64,000 bases of DNA from Hydractinia symbiolongicarpus. Lineage: Eukaryota > Cnidaria > Hydrozoa > Anthoathecata > Hydractiniidae. A program made the translations under genes and the position numbers. Under the pieces are notes generated by a model that did not search any database, was not told the origin of the DNA, and worked only from the letters and a program-made list of their open reading frames with translations. Below, in pieces: positions 14,101 through 29,100 of this stretch. Where the stretch lies: positions 25,113,001 through 25,177,000 of the forward strand of contig NC_079882.1 of assembly GCF_029227915.1 (NCBI RefSeq), written 5' to 3'. How positions within the stretch are numbered: the first letter of the stretch is position 1; each line of letters starts with the position of its first letter.

Positions 14101-17100
14101 GGCGGGAAAAGTTGCAGCGAGGAAATAAGGCATTTTCTTCCTTAAAGATTCTTTCTGATCATATAGTGCTAATGTTTTAAAGCTATCTTCTGCTAGCTTC
14201 TTTGTTGATATTATAACTTGATAAATACTGAAAAATACATTATCAGGTTTTATTTGCTCTCCAAACTTAAAAAATATATCTGACTATTTTTACCAAAAAA
14301 AGGTGAGAAAACAGACATAGTTACCTAATCGGACCATTAATATCACCTACAGGAAATATAGAAATATTTTTGCAATCAGAAAATCCATCAAACCAATTGT
14401 CAATAGTAATCACTGGTGCAGGAGGATCTAAACATGAAAACAATATTGTTTATACAACCACGTGATAAGGGTGGGATCTTAGTTAATGATTACATGGCTT
14501 AATTTTTGAATCATGCATTGCATGGCTGATATTCCTTCTTTTGTTTTCTGTAAAAACATAAAAATGTAACAACCATTCATTGTTGGCAACTTTTCATCTA
14601 TCATAATTAAAACTAACTAACTAACCTTGACAGAAAAAATTAAACGTAGTCTCCACCTTCTGAAAATATTCGCCAATATGAGCTTTGACTGTTGTCTTCA
14701 CCATGGCTCCACCAAATAGTAACAGAATGTCTGTGCTTTTGATGGATGGGTCTACTTCATTCATTTCGTAATATTGAAACGTTTTGTTATATGGCTTTGT
14801 TACAGATATAGAAACCTTAAACACAAATATGAAGGCAAATGTAAGAGTTTCTATGCGAAAATACGAATTTATTATGCTGCTAAAAGCCTAAAATACACCA
14901 TGGAGTTCCTAGTGACAGTTTAATCTATAGTTGGAACTTCATGTAAATCATAAAAAAAAATATAAAATTAGTTAAATGATCTATATGTCAAAAGTCCTGT
15001 GTAAGTTTTGAATTCTTTTCGGATTCACTTTTTCTGCTCCAATCACATTTCACTATTGTTTTTAATGATGTCAGCTAAGAATACTAGTCAATAAGGCCCG
15101 TGAAAAAATCCACTTAGGCAGGACAACAGTGGTAAAATATAGGTTATGTCAGCAGTGCATATACAAATAATCTTTTGAAGAAATTTTTTAACCCATTGAC
15201 TTTAATGTGTACAGCTTGAAATGCTGATGATGAAAAATATAGGATCATGGGGTTTTGATAAAACCATAAGAAGATATAAGGATTTAAAATTTTGCTGACG
15301 TCAGTAAAGCCCCCAAAGAACCAATTTTTTTTTTATAAATTTATATACCCATTCCCCTAATCGTAAAGATCTTGTAACACTGATTAAGAAAATGTTATAG
15401 GATCGTGTACTTTTGATGAATAATTACAGAGATATTGGGGATTAAGTTTTTTGATGATGTCATCAACCCGTCTATTACAAAACAGATTCAGGACTCATGT
15501 TTGGAAACTTACCCAATTTAGTTCCAGGTGGTCTGTAGTTACCTGTGGTTAAAAATGAGACTTCACCACCTTGTTTCCAAGTTATTTGGCCTCAAATTTT
15601 TAAGTGCATTGTAAAGGCTTTATAATTTACATTAGGTATTTATGTTACATTCATTTTATTAACGTCTTGCTCTAACGTCAGAAGATTTAACATTTGAGAC
15701 ATAACTTTTTCAGCCACATCAAAGGAAAATGAAAACACATTCACTTTGGCTGTTACAGTGAGACAGACACAAACACAATCTCTATATTATTAAATAGATT
15801 ATATCATTTTTGTACTCTCAAAACCATAGTTTATAAAACAGCTGGTTTAAACAATCGTTTTTCTATGCCAAACAGTTTAAAAGTACACCTTTTGTAGTCA
15901 ATATTATTGTACATTTAAATGTAAATGAATGTGTTATTACTCCAACATAAGAATATGTAAAAAAAAAACTTTTCCAGGGTCTAATCCAGAAATGTAAAGT
16001 AAGGGTCGCTAAATCCCAAATAAGAATTTCATCAAAGTTGTCTTACATATTATTCCTTCACAACTTGCATTAAATGGGCTATATTCCCATATTTTGTAGT
16101 GAATATAATTAGCTCCTCTAATACATTGGGAATAGCCGTTTAATGGCTACCGAGAACAGTGGATTACACCCTGTTTTCATACATTTTGCATGCCAATATC
16201 TACAGTTGTGCTCAAAGTGTTTTTGGAAAAAGGTCAATTTTCGAAGATTGTACACTCTTTTTATATCAAACACACACTTTGGACCAATTCTCGCATACAT
16301 AATTAGGACTTAGAATTTTAGGTTAGTTGATTAGATACATTTTCTGGAGCTTTGCACACAAATGTAGATAGAGTTTTGTAGTTTATATCTAGTTAAATTT
16401 TTTTATTAAATCTATATTTTATACTTGTGTAAAGCTATAACTAAACCTGAATTTTCTACTTGAAACACCCAATAGGGGTTTCTGGGTGTGTTCAAAACAA
16501 TTTGAAAATTTTAAAATTTGATCTAGCCCAGTCTTCAGAAATGGTACCAGTTTTACAATGTGACACACTAATTATTTTTTTGAACTTTTCGTATGGCAAG
16601 TTTACATCCCCGCTAAAAGTACAAGTTTTTTCTAATAATAAAGTTTAATTGAGGAATATAAAAAGCATTTTAACACAGTGTACCTTGGGACGCTATGAGA
16701 AAGTGAGAGAAACACAAAACTTCTCAATGTCAACATCACTTAAATTTTTAACTGTGTGAGCCGAACTTGTCTTTCCCAGTCAAAGGTACAATATCCATGT
16801 TATTGTTTATATTATTATTTTATAGAACTAGTAAATGACAATACTGGTGAAGTCTTCTTATGTTAAAGGTGAGATATTAGTATTTTCATATCAACATCGT
16901 AGTAGAGGGTGGTTGTACTGGTTCTACATTTGGTAGGAGTAATAAAAAAAACATCACGAAGTTATATAAGAACAAGTAATGCAGAAAGAAATGATGGTGA
17001 ACGCAATCAATAAAGATGGCAATAATATGAAATGTCAAATTTGTGAATCTGTCAGCATTTTGCAAATAAATGTTCTTACAAAAAAGATGGTATGAGTAAA

Positions 17101-20100
17101 TAGGATGACATATACAATAATAGTGCAGATGAAGTATACATTACACCTGATAAACCAAGAATGGAATAATGCTTTATGGGTGAAGTGTTCTCCAAGGGCA
17201 TCCTTGACTCTGGATGCACAAACACTGTTTCAGAAAAAGTGCTATAGAAACTAAAAAGATGTTCGTATCATTTCAATGATTCTCTGATTGCATTGTACAC
17301 TACAGTTATAAGCACCTTATTGGATTTGGTTGCTAATGAGTGCACATACTCCAGCATTGTTTAGTATATCTTGTTGATGATTTATGACCAGGTGAATAAG
17401 AAGTTAAAAAAAATTAAAATCTGTTCTGAAGCAAGTTTTTGTATTAAACATTTATGTCTGAATATCAGTCAGCACAGAAATGGTTATTAATTCTGTTAGG
17501 AAAGTCAAATTAAAAGTCAATAACTAGTCAAGCTCGCCCTGATATGTAATTTGAGATTTGTGGTCTGGTAAATTCTGAAATAGGCTGGTGAATAAAGATT
17601 TTAGAAGTTAAAAGCGGTGTCGCTGAAAGTTCCTGCTGTTTCTAACATAGAAAGTTGTAAATTGTGTTTTGCAGATGCAACTCATGCAAGTTTGAAATGT
17701 GGCTCTTTTCAGGCAGCATCCATTATATTCCTAAGTGGTAGTTAAAACGTTTTTTTCTGTGATGTGGTAGTATTAGAAACTATCCAGAGTGACTAAAAGT
17801 CCATTAACTTCATAAACAATGGCATTGGGAGATTGAGCTGATATGCTGTATTTGTTAGCATCAACCATGCAGGAAATATTTCTCCTTTCAAAAGTACCTA
17901 AAATAACCTGCTTTACTGATAGTAAATCTCTTCTTAAAACTTTAAACACAAGTAATTTCATCAAAAGAGAGTAGACATACAAAGAGAGTAGACAGACACA
18001 GAGAGTAGCCTGTTTAAGACAAATGGTTGAACTCAGGGGGTCTTTAAGTAAATTGTTTCATGTTCTGGAATCCTCAAAAATTTCAATGCAAATATAAATT
18101 GCATATTCGTTGTTTCTAAATTTTTTAAGTCGTGTTGACTTTCACAAGAATTTTGTGTTGCTGTTTTAAAAAATTTATTTCTAGATACAGTGTAAACTTG
18201 TTGGGTTTGAATTTATCTTCTATATGTTGTGTTCAGTTTGTCCACTCCATTTGAAAGATAGTGGAATGTTAATTTTTATATTATTATTTTATAGTAACTA
18301 GTAAATGAAAATACTGGTGACACCTTCTAAATATATGTTAAAGGTGAGATATTAATCCAACCTTGTATCCCAAAGGTACTGCATATAACTTTGATGAATA
18401 GCATAATGGCAGACATATTGCAAATAGTGCCACGAATAAACAAACTTTGTTGACATTGTTCTTGCATGGAATTTTTGAAAAGGTTTTGTTTGATGCAAGT
18501 TTAGAAAGTGGGAAAGTATTCAGGAGAGAAGCAGAAATTTTAAATAAAAAGCTGCCCAAACTCTCCCTTATATATGCAGAGGTTTGTCCATTGTCATGAG
18601 CCGATTGTCAAGAGCCTCGTGATACAAGGGAAGATTGTTTAAAAAGATTAAGGCTTGTCAACCAGTATGCCTTTTCAGTAATATAGACAGACAGTTAGTT
18701 CTTTGTACATTACACTTCATGCTGGAAATCAAAAAACATATTAAACAGCTTGTACTCTAACTTGATGGACCGTGGAAAAGCAAGAGTTTCTTTGGTATAT
18801 ACTGATAAAATTAACTCATAAAAAACTGTCAGGGTTATTAAGGACAATTTTTGACAATTTTAAGATTAAACGTACCAAGTATTTTGTTATAGCAAGTGGT
18901 GAGTATTCGGGAGATTGCCAGGATATTAATAGTTGTCTATCATCTTGTGATATGTTCAGTGAATGTGGTTTAGACATAACTAAAATAACAAATTTTGTAA
19001 TAATAACCACACAACACTGTGTTATCACAACTTATTAGAGAAGAACTACAAATTACAAATTAACAAGAGTAAAAACAAAGTTAAGAAATTTAATTATTTG
19101 TAACTAGGAACCTTTAGTACAGCCTTTAATAGCAAATCTTAAACAACATTTATTCTTTTGATCTAAAGGATTAATCCACAGGTCTGAAGCAAGAGACATC
19201 TTAGAAAACCAATGAACAGCAAGAGGAAAAATTCTATCAATGTTTCCTTTTAGGTTCTAAAAATAACGTGAAACAACTTCTTAAATAAAGAAAATAAACT
19301 TTAAAGTTCCATTTAAGTTGGAAAGAGAAAGTTTTGTAGAAACAGAATGTAAAGTTACCTCATAATAGACTTGCTTACTCTTACTAAAACTTGTTGTAAC
19401 TTTAAACTTTGTAACCCAGTTGTTAGCTCTAGAATCTCCCTGCAACACAATGCCACCAACTATCACAGGGTTCTTAAATTTGACATGAATATATTTGTTG
19501 TCCCAAGAATTTGTGCACCATGTGATCGGACTATTAATGTAGGCATCTGCTGGAGTGTGTAATGGATTTCGAGACGAATTTGGAAAGGCAGTAAACTTGT
19601 GTAGTGTGTTACCACAAACTAAAAATATTGTATGATTGATAATAGAAAACAAGTTAGTACACAGTTTTTCGGATATTTTTGCTTTGCATCAACCAATGGT
19701 AAAATATAAAATAAAATTACTATTTAAACACTTTGATCATTATCATTGGCTTCTTAACCACTAAAAAACATTTTAACTGTTCGCAGTAGCGACACAAAAA
19801 GAAAATCCTGCATCCAATAAATTTTCAAAGTTTTATCAAAACATTAGACACATTTTGGAGTAAAAGCTGAAATTGCATATTAAACTAAACCAACAGCATT
19901 TATATTTAAAATTTACAAATAACAAAAAAAATTATGCAAATATGTTATTTTGGGATCAATGTGACTTTCTTTCTCAGCGTTGGTTATGGTACTATTTTAA
20001 TATTTGCATACTTAAAGTTATGTAAAACAAAATTAGCATGTTTTTTTGTTTACATATGAAAACACATGAAGTTGGGGATGGTAATTAAGTTATCAATGCA

Positions 20101-23100
20101 CACCAATTTTCTACCTGGTTATATAATCAAACTTTTTTTCCTACTTTTAATAAGATGGAAGTTCCATCAGGCTTTTCAATTTCCCTAATTCCAAAGAGTG
20201 TGTTATAGAAGATCAAGTATAAAACAAATAGTACTGTTAAAATGCCAACATAAACTTTAACCCTTTTCAGCCTGAACCAAAATATATTGAAAATTCAGGA
20301 AACAATACAAAATAATCACAAAAGCTGGAGTTTCAAAATGTTAATATAAAACCAATATAAGTATGAATTTTTGAGAGCCTTTTCCTTGAAGAAGAAAAAG
20401 TAACATATAAATTTTATAAAAATTTGACTTCAGTCACCACACAAGAAATTCAAAATGTTAGATAAATGTTGGATTTAAGCAAGAAATCAATTTGGGTATG
20501 GTAAATCAGCTAAAAATAATTCCATTCAGGTATAAACTGAAGTCTCTTAATCTGCACCTTATAAAAACTTATTCACATTTTTATGGTGAACAGTAACAGT
20601 ATCATTTTATTAAAAACATTTCCCACAGTTTATCAACAGGATTGTAGTAACCACAACAAAGTTGGACCTTGTTTGATTTATAGAGTTTCGTAATTTTTTT
20701 TTCGTAAATTTATTTGTATGTATTCAGTATCTTTACTGTGCTGATCTTACCGTAAATGCCATGTTTGATCAAGTGCCTATTCTGAAGTAAGCGCTCCTCT
20801 CGAACAAGGCACACCCTTTTTTGAATTTTTTTTATAAATGCCCTCTTTAATAAGCGCTCAGTGGCAGTTATTTGAATATTATTACTAAAGCCGAAGAGTT
20901 TTTTTTACCTCATCTATAGCATTAAATTTTATTTTTATATATCTTTTCGTTCTGGACTTGAGAAAGTTTAGCCATAAAAATTTATGCTCATGTATATGTT
21001 CTGTTTTACATTTTATGACTAAACACAAAAATGATTTTTTTGTAAGGGTGAATAAGTACCCACTGTAAAAGTCAAATTTTAATTAAGCCTTTGAGACAAG
21101 CATTTACAGTAAATTTTGTAGAAGTATAATTCAGGTATTGTCTGACATACTAAATATTTGTGAATCCTTAAATAGATCCTGAGGTACTTTTACAAAGATT
21201 TGCATAAGAGATTCCTAATGATATATCCATTAAAAAGTTAAAAGTTAATCTAACTCCAGATATTGCATTTTAAATATTTATTTTTCTGCCACTCAATGGG
21301 TACTTTTTCTTTGTTAAAAAATTTTAAGCTAGCTAAACAGTTTTTCTTTGCAGCATGTGACCCCATGACATCAGATTTACAGTTGCACTTGAATAAATGA
21401 CTTTCAAAGCCAAAAAAAAATAATTTGCCTTCACTACAAAAGTTAAAAAGTTCTGTACAAATTTTTTTAAAACAAAAATAATCACACATTAGTCTCTGTA
21501 GGAATGATTTTTGTTTAAAAATAATAATTCAACATGATATACTCACATGAAGCAATAAAAATCTTTTGTCTGGAATTGAGAAGGATTTGTTTAAAGAAAC
21601 ATGTTGTGCAAATTACCTGATCTAAAACCTGTCGTACTGGACGGGGTAAGTTTACAGAAATGTCTGTATCCTCATCAACCTCGTTCCCAGGGGTTGTTAT
21701 ATACACAAAAAACTTAACATAACTTGGCGACAATGTCTTCTCTACGCTAGCCAGCGATAAAAAAGTAGCTGACATTAATGATTAAAAAAAAAAGAATAGA
21801 AAAGAATTGCAGAAGCAAGTTTGAAGCATTTTGTAGAACATTGCTTCAATGCATTGTGGAACACAGTGAGACAGAAATTAGTGCCTGATTAAATTCCTTT
21901 TCTTATGGTATTTTCCAATATGTACTGTGAAAAATACCACTGCGTGTTTCTATCTTAATGTTGTTACATTTAGATAATAAAAGAATGAGGTAACTAGTTG
22001 TGAAATTAGAGTATGTCAACTGTTGCCCGTTGTCCTATTTGCTTCTTCTTAATGGTAACAGTTTTTAAAAGCATGGAAGATTAATGTCAGCTGCCATAAA
22101 TAGTGCCACTCTTATGTTTGGCTGATCAATTACATTGATACTGAAGCAAAAGACCACAGATCAATTAAAACCATGCCACCAGTTCGTTCTTTATCAAGGT
22201 GCTTTCTTAAAAAAAAACTTCTGCGGTAATTTTACCTCATTTTGTGCAAATGTTTTTTCCACAAAACAAGCCTAAGCCTGCAAGTTCCCACAAAGGTTTT
22301 TTCCCCTAACAGTACTATGAGTAGAGTGTGTACCGATGTAAGTTATATAGCTGGGACGTGGGACAGATTACATGTATGTTCATGTAACCGAAATTCTACT
22401 TTTTAGACAAATGTTCAGATAAATAAATTTGTATACAGGTTCACCTCTGTATTAGTAACAAGGCATGTATTATTATTCATACTACACACAATGAAGTTTG
22501 ATTTATGATAATTTGTACGCTATAAAATTGATACTATCTTACATAACTAATAAATATTTACTTCTTATAAATAAAATCACACAATAAATTACATCTGCTG
22601 CAGCCATGACAATAGAATACCTGCTCTTTTTCCATACAGCTCTACTTTCATGTAGTAACAGCATCCACGTGTTAAAAATGTTTTTCTCTCGATCTTGAAA
22701 ACTCTTGCAGTTATAGGGTGTGAAAGAATAGCAAGTACAGGATCCGTTCCATACACGTCATTACCTTTAAATGTCTAAAATGTAGTTATGTAACTTGTAT
22801 CTCGTCTACCATTTTTACCAACATTATAGGATCTTGATTAGCTCAAAGAATTGTAGCATTACATTTGTATAACAGGTTTAAGCAGGATTACTTGAATTGG
22901 CATGTGAGGTTTCAACCACTGTTTTCTAATTTTAAACATTCTTATCGATAAGAGGAAGTTAATGAGGACCCAAAGTTTTGTGAAAAAACAACAACTTTTT
23001 TCTGATAAAATGTTCATGAGTTAGTAATTATTCATTGCTTTTAATTAGGTGCAGTGGTTGTCATTCAATTGTCATTTGACCACTAGTCTTGCCCAAAAAG

Positions 23101-26100
23101 CATGTGGTGTAATAGTTTTGACTTACAGGTAAAAAATTAAACTTTTCTGAGTAGGGCAACTAGTTATAATAATTGAGAGGTATTAAAAGCAGGTTTAAAG
23201 AGTGCTATTGCATTTGTTCCGAAAAATAACCTTGTTGAACTGGATTTAGTTGAGAGCAACATTAAATTAAATTTATTAACTTGAAACACATTTAGATATC
23301 TCTCATAATCACCGAAATACTGCAGTTTTGTTATGTTGTCTCTGCTTACATTTAGCTAAGATAATCAAAAATATTTTTAGCCTTTTCATTAAGAAGACAG
23401 GGGCACAACTATGTAATTTATGTAAATAACATTTAATTAACACAAAGTCTTTGTTTTATTAAGACCATTAACATCAGAATATGTGTGAAAACACGGTGGA
23501 CCCTATTTCATGTGAAGGCTGCACCAAAAATGTCATGCATTACATTACCAACATAATATAACTTTGCTAAATAAATAAAAAAATGTGATTGATCGTTTCA
23601 AAGTACCTTAAGGTTGCTAGTTATAAGTGAGTAAACTCTTTTCAGCAAAACGAAAAAACGATTTTACCTGATTAAGTATATTGAATTTCATAGAGTCATT
23701 TGATGCATATATATTGTACGTTTGTACAATACCATTATTTCCATAATCTTGATTTGAATGACCCTGCATTGCAACAGCTGTCAAAGTTATATCTTGTTTA
23801 AAGTCAATCTTAAGATATAAACCACCAGTTTCATATCTATACACACCCATTTTTCTATTATACAGTCTTGCATATCGAGTACCTTCTCCTTGAGAAGAAA
23901 GTTGTGCATCTGATATAATTTTAAGTTGCATTCCAAGAGGTTGATATTGCTCTGAAACAATAAAAGTAAAAAAAAGTTTTATACAACCAACGTTGTATAT
24001 TATTTTAGTAGTTTCTACGTTTAAAAAATAAAACTTGGCATATAAGGTACCACAACATACATTACAAAGATTAATACAGGGCCATATAATGGAAGCTGTA
24101 ACTCAACAACTATAAAGCATTACAATTTGCCAAGAACTTTTTATAAAATATACACTGGCTGTATAGGTGAGCACAGTAGTCGTAAGGAAAATGCCATGAC
24201 TTTTGCATGAGTTTTATAAGTGAAGAAGGAATCCCCAAGTATTATTTCAATAAAAAATTTTGCAATTACAATGGATGCAGAACAGATGACCAAAAAACAT
24301 GCTGATTTACTTTTACTACTTATACTTTAATAAAGAAATACTTTGTCTGCTTTTAACTTTATAACTAGATTTATCAAAAAAGGAATTGAGATGGCATGTG
24401 CCAATTACAGATACAAATACCACAGTTAATTATATTGTACTTTAATATTACACTTTACCATTACACTATTATTACACTTATAATATACAGATAATATACA
24501 GATCTATGGTGGCCGAAAACTGCCACATAAAATAAATAAAATAAAATTGTGTTTTCAATTGATTTATGGATTTTAAATTCTTTTTTATTTAATTATTTTC
24601 AATTTTAATATTAATAGGCTTGTAATATGCAGATCTATTTCCTAACCTCCATACATCAAGCATTTCATAAAAAATAAAAAACAATACAACAAAATTAATA
24701 CATCAATATTCATCTCACCCTGATTGTCCAGACATCCATATAGCTCTAATCGCAAACATGAATAATCGTACCAATTTCTATATATATCTGTTGCATAAAT
24801 GCGAACATATGTAGCAATCATTGATTGATGAAACCAGATGTATGATATATCGTTATTGTTATTATTACCAACAAATTCCTAAAAATAAAATATTACCTAA
24901 AAAAATCAAAAAAGATCTTTGGGAGTTTTAAATGGGAACTCCAATAAAATGCTTCTGATATAGAAAAATGTTCAATCACATTTCATGCTAATATTCGTTT
25001 TCTTCTGAAAGTTTCTTCATTTAGCTTTTCTTGCTTTATTCGTAACAGCTTTATCATTATTTTAACTCACAAGTTCAAATATTCTCTTATGGAACATTAA
25101 TCCCATTCTCCTGCATATTTTTTATGTGATTATTTTTAAAATGTAAGTACATGTTTATGCTGAAAAAAAAGGTTAACACAGTAAGATTTGTGTTGAAAGT
25201 TAACATTAATTTAATAACACATATTGATCCCCATTTCACTTAATCAAAAAAATATTTTGAAAAGAACATTTTTAGCTTATACATCTTTAGTTGTATTTGA
25301 AACTGTTTTTTTTTTCTTCTGTATTGTGTGTACTTTGTGCACAAATATAAAGATTAAAAAAAAAACAGTAAATTTAAAAAAAAGGAACTTTGACTGCAAT
25401 AGAGTACTTACATAGTGGTAATGTTTTTATGGAACATTTTTAAATCTTTTAAAAGTTGTAGAGACCAACAAACAAATGTATGATCTATCCTCTTAGGTCT
25501 CTTTTCATGGCACTGTGAAAACTAATTTTTAGCAATTGCTGAAACAGTTTTTAAATTAACAGCTTGGTGGTGTGATAAGCACTTTTTCCATTAGCTACTT
25601 TATCTCTTCTTTTTTTTTTGACATAGATTGTAATTTCTAGAGTTTCAACGTGTGAAGCAGTGGTATTTGTGACCTGAGTTGTAATAGTATCCTTTATAAC
25701 TCAAGGTGCAACATCTGTGAAGAAGTGGCATTGATAGATTGAAATGCATCAATGTTAGAAGCAATAACATCCATAGCTTGAGCATAATCAATGTTTACAG
25801 CAGTAGCAGCTGTAGCCTGTACCACATCACAGGGTCTTAGAGCAACATCCGCAACTTTAGGTGCATCCCTATACGTAGAAGTAGCATCCATACATCGTAT
25901 TTTACTGTGTAAGGTAGCACTATGTAATTTGACATGTAAGTTGTAAAGTGTGTCACCACGTGAAGATTAATGGGACCTAAATTTACCCTTAATTGTAAAA
26001 ACGTTGTAATTTGTAGTAAACTCCTTTTTGTTCTTGTTCTTGTGAAGCTCCACCTCTGAAGTAGTTGTTTTATTTAACTTTTGTCTTCAATCTTTTTTGT

Positions 26101-29100
26101 TGATTCCTCTCTGCCGTGACTTGGTTTCCTGATACCTTGGTGACTTTGTAGGAAATTGGGTTTTAAAGGTGGCTTTGTTGTGGCTTATCTTTGTTTGATC
26201 TGGATTTATCACTTTCGTTCACAGCCTTGTTTAATGCATTGTTATTACTTGAGTAGCGACTGGTTATGTCTCCCTTTTCTTTCCCCTGTTTTCTTGTATT
26301 TTTCTTATTCTTAGAAAATGGTTAAGGACGCTTTTTTTATTTTTGAAACAACTTAGAATTTGAGCGGATGATTTTCCAGTCTTGTTGTGTAGAGTTGCTT
26401 GGTACGTCATAAAATACTTCTGAAACTGTTTTTTTTGGTCCCCTACCTTCTACTACCACCACGTGGAGGAATTTGCAGAGAGATGTAATATTATTTCATA
26501 AAACCATTGTATTGTGAATCTACGGAGACTCAACAATTTTTGAAACTATGTAAACAAAAGGAAAAAGCAAGGAAAACAGTGTGTATATACTGCAGTAATA
26601 CATCTTGAAGCAATAGCTTATCAGAAATTAGAAAATATATTTCAATCTAGTTCCTCGTTATGCTTTGCCCTATCGTTCCTCATTTTCCTCCTGCACCATT
26701 GGTTCTTTCAAGACAAGATGATAATTGACAGTATCTTCACCCCTCCCAACTAATACAACCCCCCAAACTATGGATTTTTACTGTTGTCTCTATCCCTCTA
26801 TCTATTCCATTAGGTAGGGAAGAGTAGCTGTAGAATTGACAATGTCTATCTACTGATATTTCAAGTATTGATCTATTATAATGTGTAGATAGTACTTTGA
26901 GCCAATGAGTTCTTGGAAATCAGAATGGAAGTGTTTGCCAGGGACGATCCTGCAATATGTTGGGTCTAAGGAATTGCAGAGAATTAATTGATATTGCAGC
27001 TGCAAATGGTTTGAAATGTTTTGATGACAGTTTATTAACTTTTTCAAAAATCCCCTTAATATTCACTTGGACTTAATTTTACGAGGCCAACAAAAATTGT
27101 ATTGCGTCAATCAATTTTTTTTTTAAATTTTCAGCAAGGATTTAATTTCACGAATTAACATTTTTCTCAATTTTTTGTGAGGATTTATTTTCCTAAGAGT
27201 AGGGACAGTAATATTTTTTAAAAAAGAATCAAGAAGACATAAATAGTTGCATAATGTTTCTGAAATAATGAAACCTCTAAATTGAGGTTTTATTGCTAAA
27301 AACTGGATGTCTGGAGCCCTTTTGAAAATAAAGAACTGGAATGCCTTTTTGAAAAACACTGCCAATTTAACATATTTACAATTAAAACGTGTTGTTTAGA
27401 GGATGGACAGATTGTTGGCCACTTGCTTAGAGAAATTTCACAGCCAAAAAAAATGCTACTTTAATTGGAGAAAATTTTGGGGAGAAACTTCCGCGAATAA
27501 AGAAACCCGCAAATTTTTGCTAGATAAACTTTCGCGAACAAGAAATTTTCAGTTAGAAAAAACTTCAAAATTCTCAGCATAATTGAAAATGTTATAAATT
27601 TTCTTCTTGAAATAAGATTTATAAGTATTTTGTGCGTTTTTGGTGAAAAATGATAAAATAGCTTACTGGATAAACTTTTGCGAATAAAGAAATTCGTGGG
27701 ATAAAGTTTCGCGAATGGAGAAACTTGCACGTATTCACAAGATAAACTTTCACAAAAATGGCGAAAAATGGCGAATTCGCGAAAGTTTCTCTCGAGAAAG
27801 TTTCTCCAATTAAAGTATTGGATATAGGAGCTAAAGTTACAGCTCAGTTAACAAGAACACATTATAGAAGATCACATCTTTTCTTAAAAGGACTTGAAAT
27901 GCGTTGCCTAGTTACTGTAACTACTCCTAAAAGCATCAAGGGTTATATGTTGATTCAACGTTATCAGCAAATGGTGGAAGAACTGTTTTGTACTCTGAAA
28001 GAAGGAGTGAATATGGGAAGTTTGTTAGAACAAATAGTACAGAGTAAAGACGAGCCTAGTCTGAGAAAGAAAAAGACAACTTTGGCAACTAAGAAATCTG
28101 AAAAATCTAAAGGGTGCAAAGATTTTTCAAAATGCTGGTAGATATCCAGTACAAGAACAATAGTCATCGATTAAAAGATATATGTATGTGCATATGACTG
28201 CATGTGCAACCACATGCAGTCATATAGTCATATAGTCATATTTACTGCTGGGTGGAACACTCTCCATCTTAGTTGGTACACAAAGAAGTAACTTAAGGGC
28301 AGAAAATTTAAACCCTGATTGTAGTTTGAGAAATCTTAAGCGATAATTGATTCATAGTTAAAAATCAAAAAAGTCAAAAATTAAGAAACCTAAAATTGAA
28401 AAAATTTTAAATTCAAAATTGAAAGATTGAAAATCTAAAATTAAAAAAAATCTAAAATTCCAAAATTTCGAAGTTCGATTTGAAACGACTGGAAATTGAA
28501 ATTGAAATATCTAAGGTGAGTCAATTGTTAAATAGTGGGAAATATTGACAATTTCTGTACCAAAATCAAAATTTTTATCAACTACATGATTCTTTGGGTA
28601 GACACATTATAATCCCTTGCTGGTGAGGTGCTTCCAGAACCTTGTTCAGGTGACAAATGACCTTGTTTAAAAAACATGTAAATACAAAGACATGCATAGT
28701 GCACGTGTAGTATTTAACACCAATCTTTTAGTAGAACGAAGACTGCAAGCATTTAAAAAATCCTTCTTATCTTAAAAAAATTTCTCTTCACATCTTTAAA
28801 AAATCTGAAAATACTTTCTATTTGCTGATTTTTCTTAACACACAAAAAATCCATTTGCCAACTATGACGTCACAGCTATTCAAATAACAGAGAACATGAT
28901 TGGGCCGAATAAGAGCAAAAAAATTTTTTTTTTTAAAAAAAAATTTTTATGTTAATAAATAAAACATTTCTAATAAAATAAGATGATTTTTTTTTTGATT
29001 TTCGTGGAACCAATTCTTTCAGATGTTCCTGCGACTGCAGATATTGCATTTTAATTTTTTCCTCCTTAACCAGCATTACAACCTTTTTTTATTGTTTCTA

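Noticed and set aside
16118-16300. Minus-strand frame with several cysteines next to the 16146 exon
   Set aside because: It would leave only a ~20-base intron before the 16146 acceptor, and its own frame stops inside that exon. No domain was recognised.
17773-17982. Minus-strand frame of 69 codons in the receptor intron
   Set aside because: It lies inside the copia remnant, has no splice context, and does not fit the receptor exon phases.
25694-25891. Minus-strand Ala/Val/Asp-rich frame of 65 codons
   Set aside because: Low-complexity, no neighbours or splice context in the receptor model.
27758-28141. Plus-strand frame of 127 codons (contains GAKVTAQLTRTHYRRSH)
   Set aside because: Its start is in the MITE and the rest matches nothing I know. 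It may be a decayed repeat, and support is too weak to call a gene.
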